A stretch of DNA of 64,000 nt from Flavihumibacter solisilvae (GTDB lineage: Bacteria; Bacteroidota; Bacteroidia; Chitinophagales; Chitinophagaceae), in contig NZ_JSVC01000001.1 of NCBI RefSeq assembly GCF_000814475.1, positions 372,001 through 436,000 on the forward strand, read 5' to 3'. Both the position numbers and the translations under genes were made by a program. Below are positions 44,137 through 53,441 of this stretch, piece by piece. Within the stretch, counting starts at the first letter, position 1. Each line of letters opens with the position of its first letter. The notes below the pieces were generated by a model. The model saw nothing but the letters and a program-made list of their open reading frames with translations. It did not search any database and was not told the DNA's origin.

Positions 44137-47132
44137 TGACCGTTCTCTTTAATGATTATTATCCAGCCCTTTGCCATTTCTACCGGAATCTGTTCATCCG
44201 CTCCGAATGTTTTTGCCGGCTGGAAGTTTTTGATGGCAGGAGCTTCAATGCGGGCCTTCGCCGGGTTTATTCCCAGCCTGGTCCAGTCAATCTGTAAAGT
44301 GATTGTTGTATCGGCGGAAGCCCAGCTTGCAAGTGAAATCATTGCCTGGCCCTTTTTCCTGTATACTGTGGCCAGTACCTGTGGATTGCTGGTCCTTACA
44401 GGGCAATTCTCACTCCAGTAGCCAATCATTTCTGAACCTTTCATCCCAAAAGCGTCCCATGCTTTCCAGATGTTCCTGGGATCAGCACTATCGCTCCATG
44501 GATAACGGTTAGTCATACCATACAGCATTCCCCTCCATGGATTGCCTCCACCTTCCAGCATTTCTCCCATCAGGCCAAAAGGGATGCCGCTGATTTCGGT
44601 CAGAAAGAAGTCGGGGCTGTTTTTCTGGTAATCGAAATATTCACCAAACCATAGCCTGTTTAAATAGGGAAAATGTTCGAGATAAAGGTTCCCGCTGTTG
44701 TTGAAACCATCACTCTTATTGAACTGATTTGCTGAATGAAGATCGATTATGCCCGAATGGTGATCCTGGGTCAGAGCACGTTTAATTCGCTTCATCGTTA
44801 TGCGATCAAAGGCTACGTCATCGAGGTAAATACCATCTATACCAACATTGCGTACCAGCCAGTTCATTCCTTCAACATAGTAGTTGTGCCACCTGCTCAT
44901 ACCGCTGTTCACAATCGCAGCGTCTTTCAGTCCCGGAACGAACCATGCGGCAATATAGTCATCATGCACGTGCTCCTGTAGCCAGCTGAAACCGCCTCCT
45001 TTACCAGGCGAATAAATTTCGTGACCAAGACTGCGAAGGGGAAAGGTTTCATAAGCTTTGTTCGACAACTCGCGAACGGTATTGTAAATCTTCACTTTTA
45101 ATCCCGCAGAATGGGCAGAATCAATGAACGACTTCATCTTTTTGTGTTCGATGAAAGGATAGTTAATCCAGGGATTGATGGCATTGGCGTGATGTATATT
45201 CACTACCGTTGCGCCACTTGCCTTAATAGTATCTACCGGGCTTGCCTTATGATAAAACCTGTTTTCCCACTGGAAGTCTGTGTCGATTGTATGAAAAGGA
45301 GTAATTAATAATGTGAAATTATAGTACAGTGTGTCGCCTTTTTTCATTTGACGTGCACCGCTGTAATTATTAACCAGTGCAGTGTTCCCGGTTTCACGGA
45401 TAGTTACCCCGCCTTTGTTCTCATTACCCCATGACGTGGGAAGGTTTAAAGGCTTCAGCAGGTAAAAATTCGTATTAAGCGGGCGTACATATTTTTCGTC
45501 ACGTAATGAATATTGTAACCCGGCATTCACACTGCCTATCCATGCGCCATCCTGATTTTTTGTTGCCACTTCCCATTTCCAGTCATATGAAACTGGCCGG
45601 TTTCCACCTTTCTGGCCAAGTCCCATCATGTATCTTGATGCACTTCGTTGGAATGGTATCACCATATTGATATCGCTCAGGTGCACATCCTTTAATGCAG
45701 TAATCTTTACAGTATATTGAAGAAACCCGTCAAATTCAAGTGAGCCGTTAACATGCATCTGGATAGCATCACCGGAAGAGAGTGCATTCCATTGTACAGT
45801 ACCTTCTTCTTTCCTGGTGAAGGTAATGCCGCCGGGAGAAAGTCGATAAGGGTTACCATCATCCGCATTTACCAGTGAAAAGGCAATCGGGGAAGAAAGC
45901 AGCTCGTTGGCGGTTTTGGTATAGCCTGTCATTTCCTGGTTGAAGAAAGTTTGAATCCCTGCAGGAAGTCCATCATTATTCAATTTCACTTTCCTGCCAA
46001 GAAGCGTAATATTAGTGTTTTCAATTTCGAGTGGAATGTATGGGGCGATGACTTTATTTTCCTGGTATAAAGTGGAGTTCAGCCAGTGAAGCCTTGTTTG
46101 TTTCCAGGGCTCGTCAATAGCGCCATCTGGCACAACCTGGCTGTCCACGCCGATTGAAATTCTGACCTTAAGTGGTGCAGTGTTCCTTGCCTTTATTTCA
46201 GCAAAGCCAGTGTATTTGCCCGGTTTTAATTCCCGGGGAATGGTAACCAGGCACCACAAGGCCTGCACCTGTCCGGCGTTGACAGTGATGGATTTTACGA
46301 ACTTCTGTGTCTTGTAATCTGTGCCTGAAGTATTGATGCATGAAAATGCGCTGGCAGGTATTACTAAACCTGATGCTGATTTGAGTGACGAGAATGACAC
46401 TGTAACATCCTCCAGTTGACGAAGGGCATACAAACCAAGCTGAAAACTATAGAATTCACCCCGGAATGCTTTTCCTTCGAAACCTGCTGCAGTTCCTTTT
46501 TTTATCCATCTGGAAGGCAGACGATCATTCATCCTGATTGGATACATTCTGTCCTCGGGGAAAACGATCATATCCTTCCTGCTGTAGTTAGCCAGCAGGG
46601 TTTTCACTTCTGATGGTGAAGCCACAACTTCCATTGGGAAGAAGCTATTGAACGCGTCGATTGATTGTATCTCAGTCGCCTTGGCAGAAAGCGGAGTGTT
46701 TGTTTTTATCTTATTCAGCCATATTTCTGATGCTGTAACCTCCGGTTTAAGATAAACGCCTTTCGGGTAATTGGAGCGGCCTTCATTTTTTGAAGGCATA
46801 TAATACATGTAATACGTTCCCGACCCCGATACAGGTTCAAAGAGAATATCGCAACTGAAGGCGTCTATTTTTTCGGTTTTGACGTTATGAACTTTTTTAT
46901 GCGTTTTGCCATCCTCAATGATTATCCTTTTCAACTCAGGATGGTCATCAGGCCTGCGCCAGGGAATAACAGCCCTTGCTATTTCTTCTGATCCGGAATA
47001 TGTGATAACGACACGGTGATTGCCAAGGGAATCTGCATCCCACGAATTTTTGCCATCTGTGTATTTCAGTTCCTGGGCATTAACAGCCAGACTTGAAAAT
47101 GCAACCACAGCCAGATGAAATAATTTTCTCAT
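44133..47132 (-). CDS. Glycoside-hydrolase-like secreted protein (DUF6067-like, TIM barrel)
   Basis: 999 residues from ATG 47132, where a clear signal peptide (ending in VNAQ) begins; the upstream frame overlaps the operators. The N-terminal half is beta-sandwich, and about 560-900 form a TIM-barrel-like domain with HHANAINPWINYPFIEH, GLKVKIYNTVREL, and NVGIDGIYLDDVAFD (about 735-749), where paired Asp residues could be catalytic. It resembles the broad DUF6067 hydrolase group, so a polysaccharide or glycoside substrate is likely but unknown. Three LacI-type operators lie just upstream. Confidence 0.8.
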   Translation of the reverse strand: MRKLFHLAVVAFSSLAVNAQELKYTDGKNSWDADSLGNHRVVITYSGSEEIARAVIPWRRPDDHPELKRIIIEDGKTHKKVHNVKTEKIDAFSCDILFEPVSGSGTYYMYYMPSKNEGRSNYPKGVYLKPEVTASEIWLNKIKTNTPLSAKATEIQSIDAFNSFFPMEVVASPSEVKTLLANYSRKDMIVFPEDRMYPIRMNDRLPSRWIKKGTAAGFEGKAFRGEFYSFQLGLYALRQLEDVTVSFSSLKSASGLVIPASAFSCINTSGTDYKTQKFVKSITVNAGQVQALWCLVTIPRELKPGKYTGFAEIKARNTAPLKVRISIGVDSQVVPDGAIDEPWKQTRLHWLNSTLYQENKVIAPYIPLEIENTNITLLGRKVKLNNDGLPAGIQTFFNQEMTGYTKTANELLSSPIAFSLVNADDGNPYRLSPGGITFTRKEEGTVQWNALSSGDAIQMHVNGSLEFDGFLQYTVKITALKDVHLSDINMVIPFQRSASRYMMGLGQKGGNRPVSYDWKWEVATKNQDGAWIGSVNAGLQYSLRDEKYVRPLNTNFYLLKPLNLPTSWGNENKGGVTIRETGNTALVNNYSGARQMKKGDTLYYNFTLLITPFHTIDTDFQWENRFYHKASPVDTIKASGATVVNIHHANAINPWINYPFIEHKKMKSFIDSAHSAGLKVKIYNTVRELSNKAYETFPLRSLGHEIYSPGKGGGFSWLQEHVHDDYIAAWFVPGLKDAAIVNSGMSRWHNYYVEGMNWLVRNVGIDGIYLDDVAFDRITMKRIKRALTQDHHSGIIDLHSANQFNKSDGFNNSGNLYLEHFPYLNRLWFGEYFDYQKNSPDFFLTEISGIPFGLMGEMLEGGGNPWRGMLYGMTNRYPWSDSADPRNIWKAWDAFGMKGSEMIGYWSENCPVRTSNPQVLATVYRKKGQAMISLASWASADTTITLQIDWTRLGINPAKARIEAPAIKNFQPAKTFGADEQIPVEMAKGWIIIIKENGQ

Positions 47133-47185
47133 GTAAAGTGTTATGAAGGCTCTAAATCTAAGAACATACCTCAAGCCAATCTCCT

Positions 47186-47197
47186 GCAATCGTTTGA
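47186..47197 (-). promoter_or_regulatory. LacI-type operator site 1 (imperfect)
   Basis: GCAATCGTTTGA, one end off the consensus GCAAWCGTTTGC shared with the next two sites. It lies 54 bases upstream of the hydrolase start. Confidence 0.6.
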
Positions 47198-47220
47198 GTA
47201 AATCCGGTGCGAAAATTTGA

Positions 47221-47232
47221 GCAAACGTTTGC
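47221..47232. promoter_or_regulatory. LacI-type operator site 2 (perfect palindrome)
   Basis: GCAAACGTTTGC is a perfect twelve-base palindrome with the central CG typical of LacI/PurR-family operators. It starts 35 bases after site 1. Confidence 0.75.
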
Positions 47233-47241
47233 ATTTGATCC

Positions 47242-47253
47242 GCAATCGTTTGC
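47242..47253. promoter_or_regulatory. LacI-type operator site 3
   Basis: GCAATCGTTTGC, differing from site 2 at one base, 21 bases further on (two helical turns). The three sites fit the LacI-family gene at 54469 as the local regulator. Confidence 0.72.
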
Positions 47254-47333
47254 ATGATGGGAATACGTTATCCGAACACCTCAGCCCGGAAACAATGAGC
47301 TGGAAAATCCTCTACTTTCAAGTCCGGTTAACA

Positions 47334-47347
47334 AATAGTTAACTATT
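47334..47347. promoter_or_regulatory. AT-rich palindrome before susC
   Basis: AATAGTTAACTATT is a perfect fourteen-base palindrome 28 bases before the susC start. It may be an additional operator, or an mRNA stem near the ribosome-binding region. Confidence 0.4.
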
Positions 47348-47375
47348 GATACAACAACCAAATTGTAATTGCAAC

Positions 47376-50300
47376 ATGAAAAAATTGTATTCACTGATGG
47401 TTTTTCTTGCCTGTTTGTCGCTGCCAATGGCGCTCAGCGCTCAGCAGGAGGGAAGGGAGATCTCGGGACTGATCACCGATTCAAAAGGTGCAGGGATTCC
47501 GAATGTGACCGTTAAGGTAAAAGGAACTTCAGGCGGTGTTACCACGGATAAGGATGGGCGTTATACCATCAAGGTTCCCGGTAACAAGGCAATACTTCAG
47601 TTTTCATCTGTAGGATTCGTTGAACAGGAAGTAACAGCTGGCGGACAGTCGGTGGTTTCCCTTTCACTGGAAGCTTCCGCCCGGAAGCTGGATGAAGTGG
47701 TAGTGGTTGGTTATGGCACCCAACGCAAAAAGGATCTGACAGGATCTGTCAGTTCCATTTCACGTGATGAGATGAACCTTGGCGGTGTGACTTCAAATAT
47801 GGCACAGGCGATCCAGGGCCGCGCCGCAGGGGTACAGGTTTCCCAGACAAACTCTGCACCGGGCGGTGAAACCATTATCCGTATCCGCGGTGGTAACTCG
47901 ATCAAGTCAACCAACGAGCCTTTATATATAGTGGATGGATTTATTTCTTCAACAGGGAAGGATATCAACCCTAATGATATTGAAGACATCCAGATCCTCA
48001 AAGATGCATCGGCTACTGCTATTTATGGAGCTCGTGGTGCAAACGGTGTTGTAATGATTACAACCCGTCGCGGTAAAAGCGGCAAGCCCCTTATCCAGTA
48101 TGATGGGTACTATGGTGCGCAGAACATCTCGCGCAAGCCGAAGCTGATGAACGGTCTGGAATACATGACTGTAACAAATGCGAAAGCTGCTGAACTCGGA
48201 AATCCGCCGGAATACACCCCTGCAGAGCTGGCCAGTGGAATCAGTACTGACTGGTTTAAGGAAGGAACACAGACTGCGAATGTCCAGAACCATGACCTCA
48301 GTGTCAGCGGTGGAAGTGAGGATTCTCACATTTCGCTGTCGGGGAACTATTTCAAGCAGGATGGCGCACTGAAGGAAACAGATTACAGCCGTTATTCAGG
48401 CCGGTTGAATATGGACAAGACTTTTGCCGGTAAATTCAAAATCGGAGCCAACATTTATGGTGCACGGTCTTTCTCCAACTATAAAACGTATGATGGAAAT
48501 ATTGTGCCTTCAAACGTGCTATATGGCCTTCTTTTCACCTCACCGGCAATTCCTGTATACAATGCAGATGGTACCTATGCAACCAGGAAGGGAAAAGACA
48601 ACCCGATTGCATGGCTGCTTGAACCAACCAATCACAGGTATGTAAACAAACTTACAGCAGGAGTATTTGCAGAATACGAGATCATGAAGGGTCTTTCTGC
48701 CCGCGTAAATGCAGGCACGGAGTACTACACAACCAAGGAAGGTTATTATCTGCCTACCACGCTGTTGTCTGGTGCAAAAGTAAAAGGACAGGCAAGTGTA
48801 AATGATCTTGCAAATATCAGGAACCTTATTGAAGCTTTCCTGACATATAAAAAGAAGTTCGGTGCTCACTATGTTAACGTCCTCGCGGGAATGTCACGTC
48901 AGAAAGACGTAAATGACCGCCACTATACCCAGGTGCAGAAATTCAGTACTGACAAATATCTTTACTATAACCTGGAAGCTGCGACTGAAAGACTTTCATC
49001 TGTAAGTTCGCGCATAGAAACAATGCTTGCTTCATTTTACGGTCGTGTAAATTATTCATTCAACGAAAAGTATCTCGCGACTTTCACACTGAGGGCAGAT
49101 GGATCATCCCGTTTCGGTCCAAGCAACCGCTATGGTTACTTCCCCTCCGGATCTCTGGCGTGGAATATGTCTGACGAATCTTTTGTACAGGATCTGAACG
49201 TATTCTCGAACCTTAAACTCCGTGCAGGTTATGGCATTACTGGTAACGACCGTATCGGCGATTATATCTATATGTCAACTTTTGGTCCGACAGGGGTATC
49301 ACTTTCAGAAACCAGTGCTTTGTATGGAGGTATTGTTCCAACCAGGGCTGCAAATCCTGACCTGAAATGGGAAAGTACAGCACAGCTGAATATTGGATTG
49401 GATATGGGCTTCCTGGATAACCGCCTGTCCGCTACAGTTGACTTTTACCGGAAGAAAACAAATGACCTGATTTTTGATATTCCCATTGGGCAATGGTGGG
49501 GCTTTACCACGCAGACCGGGAATATGGGTGCGATCGAGAACCATGGTATAGAACTTGCCATCAGCTCTGAAAATATCCGTAGAGGTAAATTGAAGTGGAA
49601 CACCAGCTTCAACATTGCTTACAATAAGCAGAAAGCAGTTGACCTGGGTGACCGCCCTTATATTATCACTCAGACTGCAAACCCTGATGGTTCTGTACCA
49701 ACAGCTGATTTCACAAAACTTGAAGTTGGGCGTGAACTCAGTATGCTTTACGGATATGTGTATGAAGGTGTTATTAAGCAGGGTGAGAAATATGATGCAC
49801 AGCCATTGTCTGTAGCCGGAGATCCTAAATACAAAGACCTTAACAACGACGGCGCGATCACTTCCGCAGACCGTACCTATATCGGCCATGCCAACCCGCA
49901 TTATGTATTCGGACTTGGAAACGATTTCAGCTACAACGGGATTGAGTTGAGTATCTTCTTCCAGGGTGCTGTCGACTTCGACCTTTATAATATGAACCGA
50001 CTGCTGATGGAGACTTATACAGGTAAGGATGCATTGAACCGCTGGACTCCTGACAACCAGAATACCGATATTCCGCGTAATGGCTATTTCACTTCTAAAT
50101 ATGGCGGTTATATCAATTCACGTTTTGTCGAAGATGCGTCTTATCTGCGTTGTAAATTGATCAGCCTGGGGTATAATCTTCCTATGGAGAAAATAACCAG
50201 TAAGATTAAAAACATCAAGATCTACACTACAGTACAAAACCTGTTCACCGTAACTGGCTATTCGGGAACAGATCCTGAAGTAAATACGCGTGGTGGAGAC

Positions 50301-50381
50301 GCTAACCTCGCAGCCGGTCTCGATTTCAATGCTTACCCTCCATACCGCACATTAACGGTTGGGGCTAAAATTAATTTCTAA
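47376..50381 (+). CDS. SusC/RagA-family TonB-linked outer-membrane transporter
   Basis: 1001 residues from ATG 47376 (an upstream TTG is rejected because the signal peptide begins at 47376). Signal 1-22; carboxypeptidase-regulatory-like domain about 27-105 (ISGLITDSKGAGIPNVTVKV); TonB-box-like DEVVVVGYGTQ (about 108-118); plug domain with IRIRGGNSIKSTNEPLYIVDG and ILKDASATAIYGARGANGVV (about 210-230); 22-strand barrel to the C-terminal KINF. It takes up an oligosaccharide or similar ligand with the SusD partner encoded next. Confidence 0.95.
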   Translation: MKKLYSLMVFLACLSLPMALSAQQEGREISGLITDSKGAGIPNVTVKVKGTSGGVTTDKDGRYTIKVPGNKAILQFSSVGFVEQEVTAGGQSVVSLSLEASARKLDEVVVVGYGTQRKKDLTGSVSSISRDEMNLGGVTSNMAQAIQGRAAGVQVSQTNSAPGGETIIRIRGGNSIKSTNEPLYIVDGFISSTGKDINPNDIEDIQILKDASATAIYGARGANGVVMITTRRGKSGKPLIQYDGYYGAQNISRKPKLMNGLEYMTVTNAKAAELGNPPEYTPAELASGISTDWFKEGTQTANVQNHDLSVSGGSEDSHISLSGNYFKQDGALKETDYSRYSGRLNMDKTFAGKFKIGANIYGARSFSNYKTYDGNIVPSNVLYGLLFTSPAIPVYNADGTYATRKGKDNPIAWLLEPTNHRYVNKLTAGVFAEYEIMKGLSARVNAGTEYYTTKEGYYLPTTLLSGAKVKGQASVNDLANIRNLIEAFLTYKKKFGAHYVNVLAGMSRQKDVNDRHYTQVQKFSTDKYLYYNLEAATERLSSVSSRIETMLASFYGRVNYSFNEKYLATFTLRADGSSRFGPSNRYGYFPSGSLAWNMSDESFVQDLNVFSNLKLRAGYGITGNDRIGDYIYMSTFGPTGVSLSETSALYGGIVPTRAANPDLKWESTAQLNIGLDMGFLDNRLSATVDFYRKKTNDLIFDIPIGQWWGFTTQTGNMGAIENHGIELAISSENIRRGKLKWNTSFNIAYNKQKAVDLGDRPYIITQTANPDGSVPTADFTKLEVGRELSMLYGYVYEGVIKQGEKYDAQPLSVAGDPKYKDLNNDGAITSADRTYIGHANPHYVFGLGNDFSYNGIELSIFFQGAVDFDLYNMNRLLMETYTGKDALNRWTPDNQNTDIPRNGYFTSKYGGYINSRFVEDASYLRCKLISLGYNLPMEKITSKIKNIKIYTTVQNLFTVTGYSGTDPEVNTRGGDANLAAGLDFNAYPPYRTLTVGAKINF

Positions 50382-50400
50382 TAAGTTAATAGAGAACGAT

Positions 50401-51918
50401 ATGAAACTTATCAACATAATCTTACCTGCATTCCTGTTAACTGCAGTATCGTGTGAGAAGTGGGTGGAGCCTAAGGTGTACAGCTCTCTGACAGATGCGA
50501 ACGCCTTCCAGACAAAAGATGATGCAATTGCCGCAGTGAATGCCATCTATTCAAGGCTTAAGCAGCCAAGCGGAAGAAGTGATTCCTGGATGTACTATGC
50601 AGGATTCCAGATGACTATTACCGATTTTACCACGGATATTGGTCACTCAAGCGCTGCCGGTGACATCAAGTTGTTGTCTTCCAGCCAGTGGTCTACAAAC
50701 AATAAGTACCTGAACTTTGCCTGGGAGCACCAATACAAGCTGATTTCCGATGCCAACACTGCATTGCTCAATATTCGCAAAATTGGTGTTCTGAGTGAAG
50801 CAGAACTTGCACAATTCACTTCCGAGATCAAGTTTCTTCGCGCACTCGCATATATTGATCTTACAGATGAATTCGGGCCTGTTATCCTGATGACGGAAGA
50901 AAACACCGCTAATCCCGATTACAGCTCCAAGCCAACTCCGGCTTCCCTTGAGGAGATCAACAATTTCATCATCAGCGACCTGGAATCAGCAGCGGCGAGT
51001 CTGCCTCTGAATTATGTCAGCCATTCCATATACCCGACCAATGATGTCGGCAGGGTTACAAAAGGTGCAGCATTATCACTGCTCTGTAAACTCTATATGC
51101 GTGAGCACCAATGGCAGAAAGTGGTGGAAATCACACAGCAGATCAAGGACCTCAATCAGTATGAACTGTTTCCGACATACGAGGGACTGTTTGCTGAAAG
51201 CAACAAATGGTGTAAAGAGAATATCTTCAGCTCACTGGCTGACGCACTGAACGATGCTACCGAGCTCATGAACCACTTCGGCCCGATGGTTCACCCGGTT
51301 GTTGCTGATCGTTGGCAGTATTACGCGGTGTCATGGTACTTCTGGAACAGCTATGAGCCAAATGACAAACGCCGCGAACTTTATTTCTATGAGTATGACG
51401 GATCGGATGGACTGCATTATCAGCAGCCTATTCCGGGCCAGGATAATCCTCCCGCGGGAGTATATTTCCTGCCGGACGTGGCCACAAAAAAATACGCAGA
51501 CCCAGCCGGCTCAAAAACCTATTATGACGGTCATGGTATTCCCATCCTAAGATATGCAGATATCATTTTATGCAGGGCGGAAGCGCTGAATGAATTGAAC
51601 GGACCAAATGCAGAAAGCATTGACCTGATCAACCAGGTTAAAGGAAGGGCCCAGGCGACTTTGCTGGGTGCACCGGCCACATTTTCAAAAGAAAGCCTTC
51701 GTGATGCCATTGTGCAGGAAAGGGGCTGGGAGTTCTTTTTCGAATGTAAGCGCAGGCAGGACCTGATCCGCACAGGTAAATACCAGGAGATTACCAATAA
51801 ATACCTGGAAGCAATCGACGAACTGCCATCCATTGACATTAACAAACACAGATATTTCCCGTATCCACAAACCCAGGTGGACCTTAATCCAAACCTGGAC
51901 AATACCGGAAGGCTGTAA
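50401..51918 (+). CDS. SusD/RagB-family surface lipoprotein
   Basis: 505 residues from ATG 50401. The signal ends in a lipobox (LTAVSC, Cys near 18). N-terminal TPR-like SusD helices (AIAAVNAIYSRLKQ, ELAQFTSEIKFLRALAY) and the C-terminal SusD motif (RYADIILCRAEALNEL, then QERGWEFFFECKRRQDLIRTG in two parts near 450-475). SusD caps the SusC barrel and binds the ligand at the surface. Starts 19 bases after susC and is surely cotranscribed. Confidence 0.95.
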   Translation: MKLINIILPAFLLTAVSCEKWVEPKVYSSLTDANAFQTKDDAIAAVNAIYSRLKQPSGRSDSWMYYAGFQMTITDFTTDIGHSSAAGDIKLLSSSQWSTNNKYLNFAWEHQYKLISDANTALLNIRKIGVLSEAELAQFTSEIKFLRALAYIDLTDEFGPVILMTEENTANPDYSSKPTPASLEEINNFIISDLESAAASLPLNYVSHSIYPTNDVGRVTKGAALSLLCKLYMREHQWQKVVEITQQIKDLNQYELFPTYEGLFAESNKWCKENIFSSLADALNDATELMNHFGPMVHPVVADRWQYYAVSWYFWNSYEPNDKRRELYFYEYDGSDGLHYQQPIPGQDNPPAGVYFLPDVATKKYADPAGSKTYYDGHGIPILRYADIILCRAEALNELNGPNAESIDLINQVKGRAQATLLGAPATFSKESLRDAIVQERGWEFFFECKRRQDLIRTGKYQEITNKYLEAIDELPSIDINKHRYFPYPQTQVDLNPNLDNTGRL

Positions 51919-51934
51919 GTCCGGTCAGTTAGAG

Positions 51935-51978
51935 AGTTACCCTGGTGCGATGACGTGCCGGGGTAACTTTCATTTATT
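51935..51978 (+). terminator. Terminator or attenuator after susD
   Basis: AGTTACCCTGG (51935-51945) pairs with CCGGGGTAACT (51958-51968) with one T-G pair, loop of twelve bases, then TT, CA and T-rich sequence. A partial stop here would lower expression of the sulfotransferase-like and cytochrome genes relative to susCD. Confidence 0.7.
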
Positions 51979-51987
51979 TTTGGAATT

Positions 51988-53421
51988 ATGCAAATGGAAC
52001 CTACATACACGAGGAAATTAAGATTACTGGTAACCGTTATTGTTACCTTAGTCACCGGCGGTATAACGGGGTGTAGTAATGAATGTTCCAATAAAGTTAC
52101 CGGCATCAACCTCAGCTCACCGGGCAACAATCCCATCCGGGTAAGGGCAGAGGTTAATACAATATCTCCAGTAGAAATTGCCATCGAATACTGGCCTTCC
52201 GACGCACCGGATTCCATTTATACGACATCGTTTGACAGCAGCGGCACCTCGCACTATCCAGTCCTCACCAACCTTCAGCCTAAACGCACTTACAAATACC
52301 GGGTTATCAGCCGCAGTAACGACTGCACTTCACGAACCAAAGAGTACGACTTTACTACATCTGCAATGCCTCTTTGGCTGGAAGATCTTTCGCGGGTGAT
52401 CTGTCCTGATACTTCGGTTTTGCCAATCGAATTCCGTAAGGGATACGTGATGGTTTACAGGCGTGAAACACCGGGATTGATTTCTATTCTTGATGCCGAA
52501 GGGAAAACGCGCTGGTACCACCAGGTGAATGGGACTGGCTTCAAGGTTGCCCATTTTACCCAGGCTGGGAACATCCTGGCAATACTGGGAACAGAAGATT
52601 ATCAGACAAGCTATGGTAACGAGATTCTTGAGCTGTCACTTACAGGCGATACATTATTACATCTGAAAAAAGGAGAAAGTGATTTTCTGCAGACCATTCA
52701 CCATGAAATATTTTCTGATCCTAAAGATCATATTGTAGTAATCAGTTCCGAGGAGAAAATAATGAACCTGTCTTCGAAAGGCGGAGGAAAAGCTGATACG
52801 GTTAAAAGTGATGGCATCCGGGTATTTGACCGGAAGGGGCGACTGGTATGGAATTGGTCGGTTTTTGATGTTCTGGATCCACTTACTGACAAAAATATTG
52901 CGAAAGATAAATCTGACTGGATGCATGCAAACAGCCTATGCCAGGACAAGGATGGAAATTACCTTCTTTCTTTTTACAATAATGGCCAGATCTGGAAAAT
53001 AGACGCTTCCACCGGGAAGCTACTGTGGAAATTTGGCAAAGGGGGAGACTTTGAATTGCCTGCCAACGCAGCATTTGATAATAGTCACGCAATTCATATT
53101 ACTAGTAATGGCAACCTGATGCTGTTTGATAACGGAACCACGAAGAAGCTTTCACGCACACTTGAATTCAGTCTTGATGAAAAGTTGTATAAGGCAAAAC
53201 TCGTGAATGAAATATTACTTCCCGTCGACGTGTATAGTGAACGGATGGGCAGTGCTTATTACGTAAATGATACCTCGGTATTGCATACTGCATCGAAACG
53301 GAATACTGTTGTGTTGACAAATATGAAAGGAAGGTTTCTCTGGGCGCTGAGAACAGGTACGACACCATATCGTGCAGAGTTTCTTACGGCGAGCCAGCTG
53401 TCGCCTTATATCTCAGACTGA
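51988..53421 (+). CDS. Arylsulfotransferase-like (ASST) lipoprotein
   Basis: 477 residues. Signal and lipobox (about 14-29, GITGC). A fibronectin-like domain (about 40-120) is followed by a beta-propeller of the ASST type (about 125-477), with HHEIFSDPKDHIVVIS (about 231-246), DWMHANSLCQDKDGNYLLS (about 310) and HAIHITSNGNLMLFDNG (about 367). In known ASSTs a His accepts the sulfate from an aryl sulfate donor; the HH and HAIH histidines are candidates. Many Bacteroidota relatives lack tested activity, so the enzyme role is inferred. It lies in the susCD operon. Confidence 0.78.
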   Translation: MQMEPTYTRKLRLLVTVIVTLVTGGITGCSNECSNKVTGINLSSPGNNPIRVRAEVNTISPVEIAIEYWPSDAPDSIYTTSFDSSGTSHYPVLTNLQPKRTYKYRVISRSNDCTSRTKEYDFTTSAMPLWLEDLSRVICPDTSVLPIEFRKGYVMVYRRETPGLISILDAEGKTRWYHQVNGTGFKVAHFTQAGNILAILGTEDYQTSYGNEILELSLTGDTLLHLKKGESDFLQTIHHEIFSDPKDHIVVISSEEKIMNLSSKGGGKADTVKSDGIRVFDRKGRLVWNWSVFDVLDPLTDKNIAKDKSDWMHANSLCQDKDGNYLLSFYNNGQIWKIDASTGKLLWKFGKGGDFELPANAAFDNSHAIHITSNGNLMLFDNGTTKKLSRTLEFSLDEKLYKAKLVNEILLPVDVYSERMGSAYYVNDTSVLHTASKRNTVVLTNMKGRFLWALRTGTTPYRAEFLTASQLSPYISD

Positions 53422-53441
53422 AAAATTAAACTGGAAACAAA

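Noticed and set aside
47133-47255. Longer start for the DUF6067-like protein
   Set aside because: It would place coding sequence over the operators and put 41 residues before a clear signal peptide.
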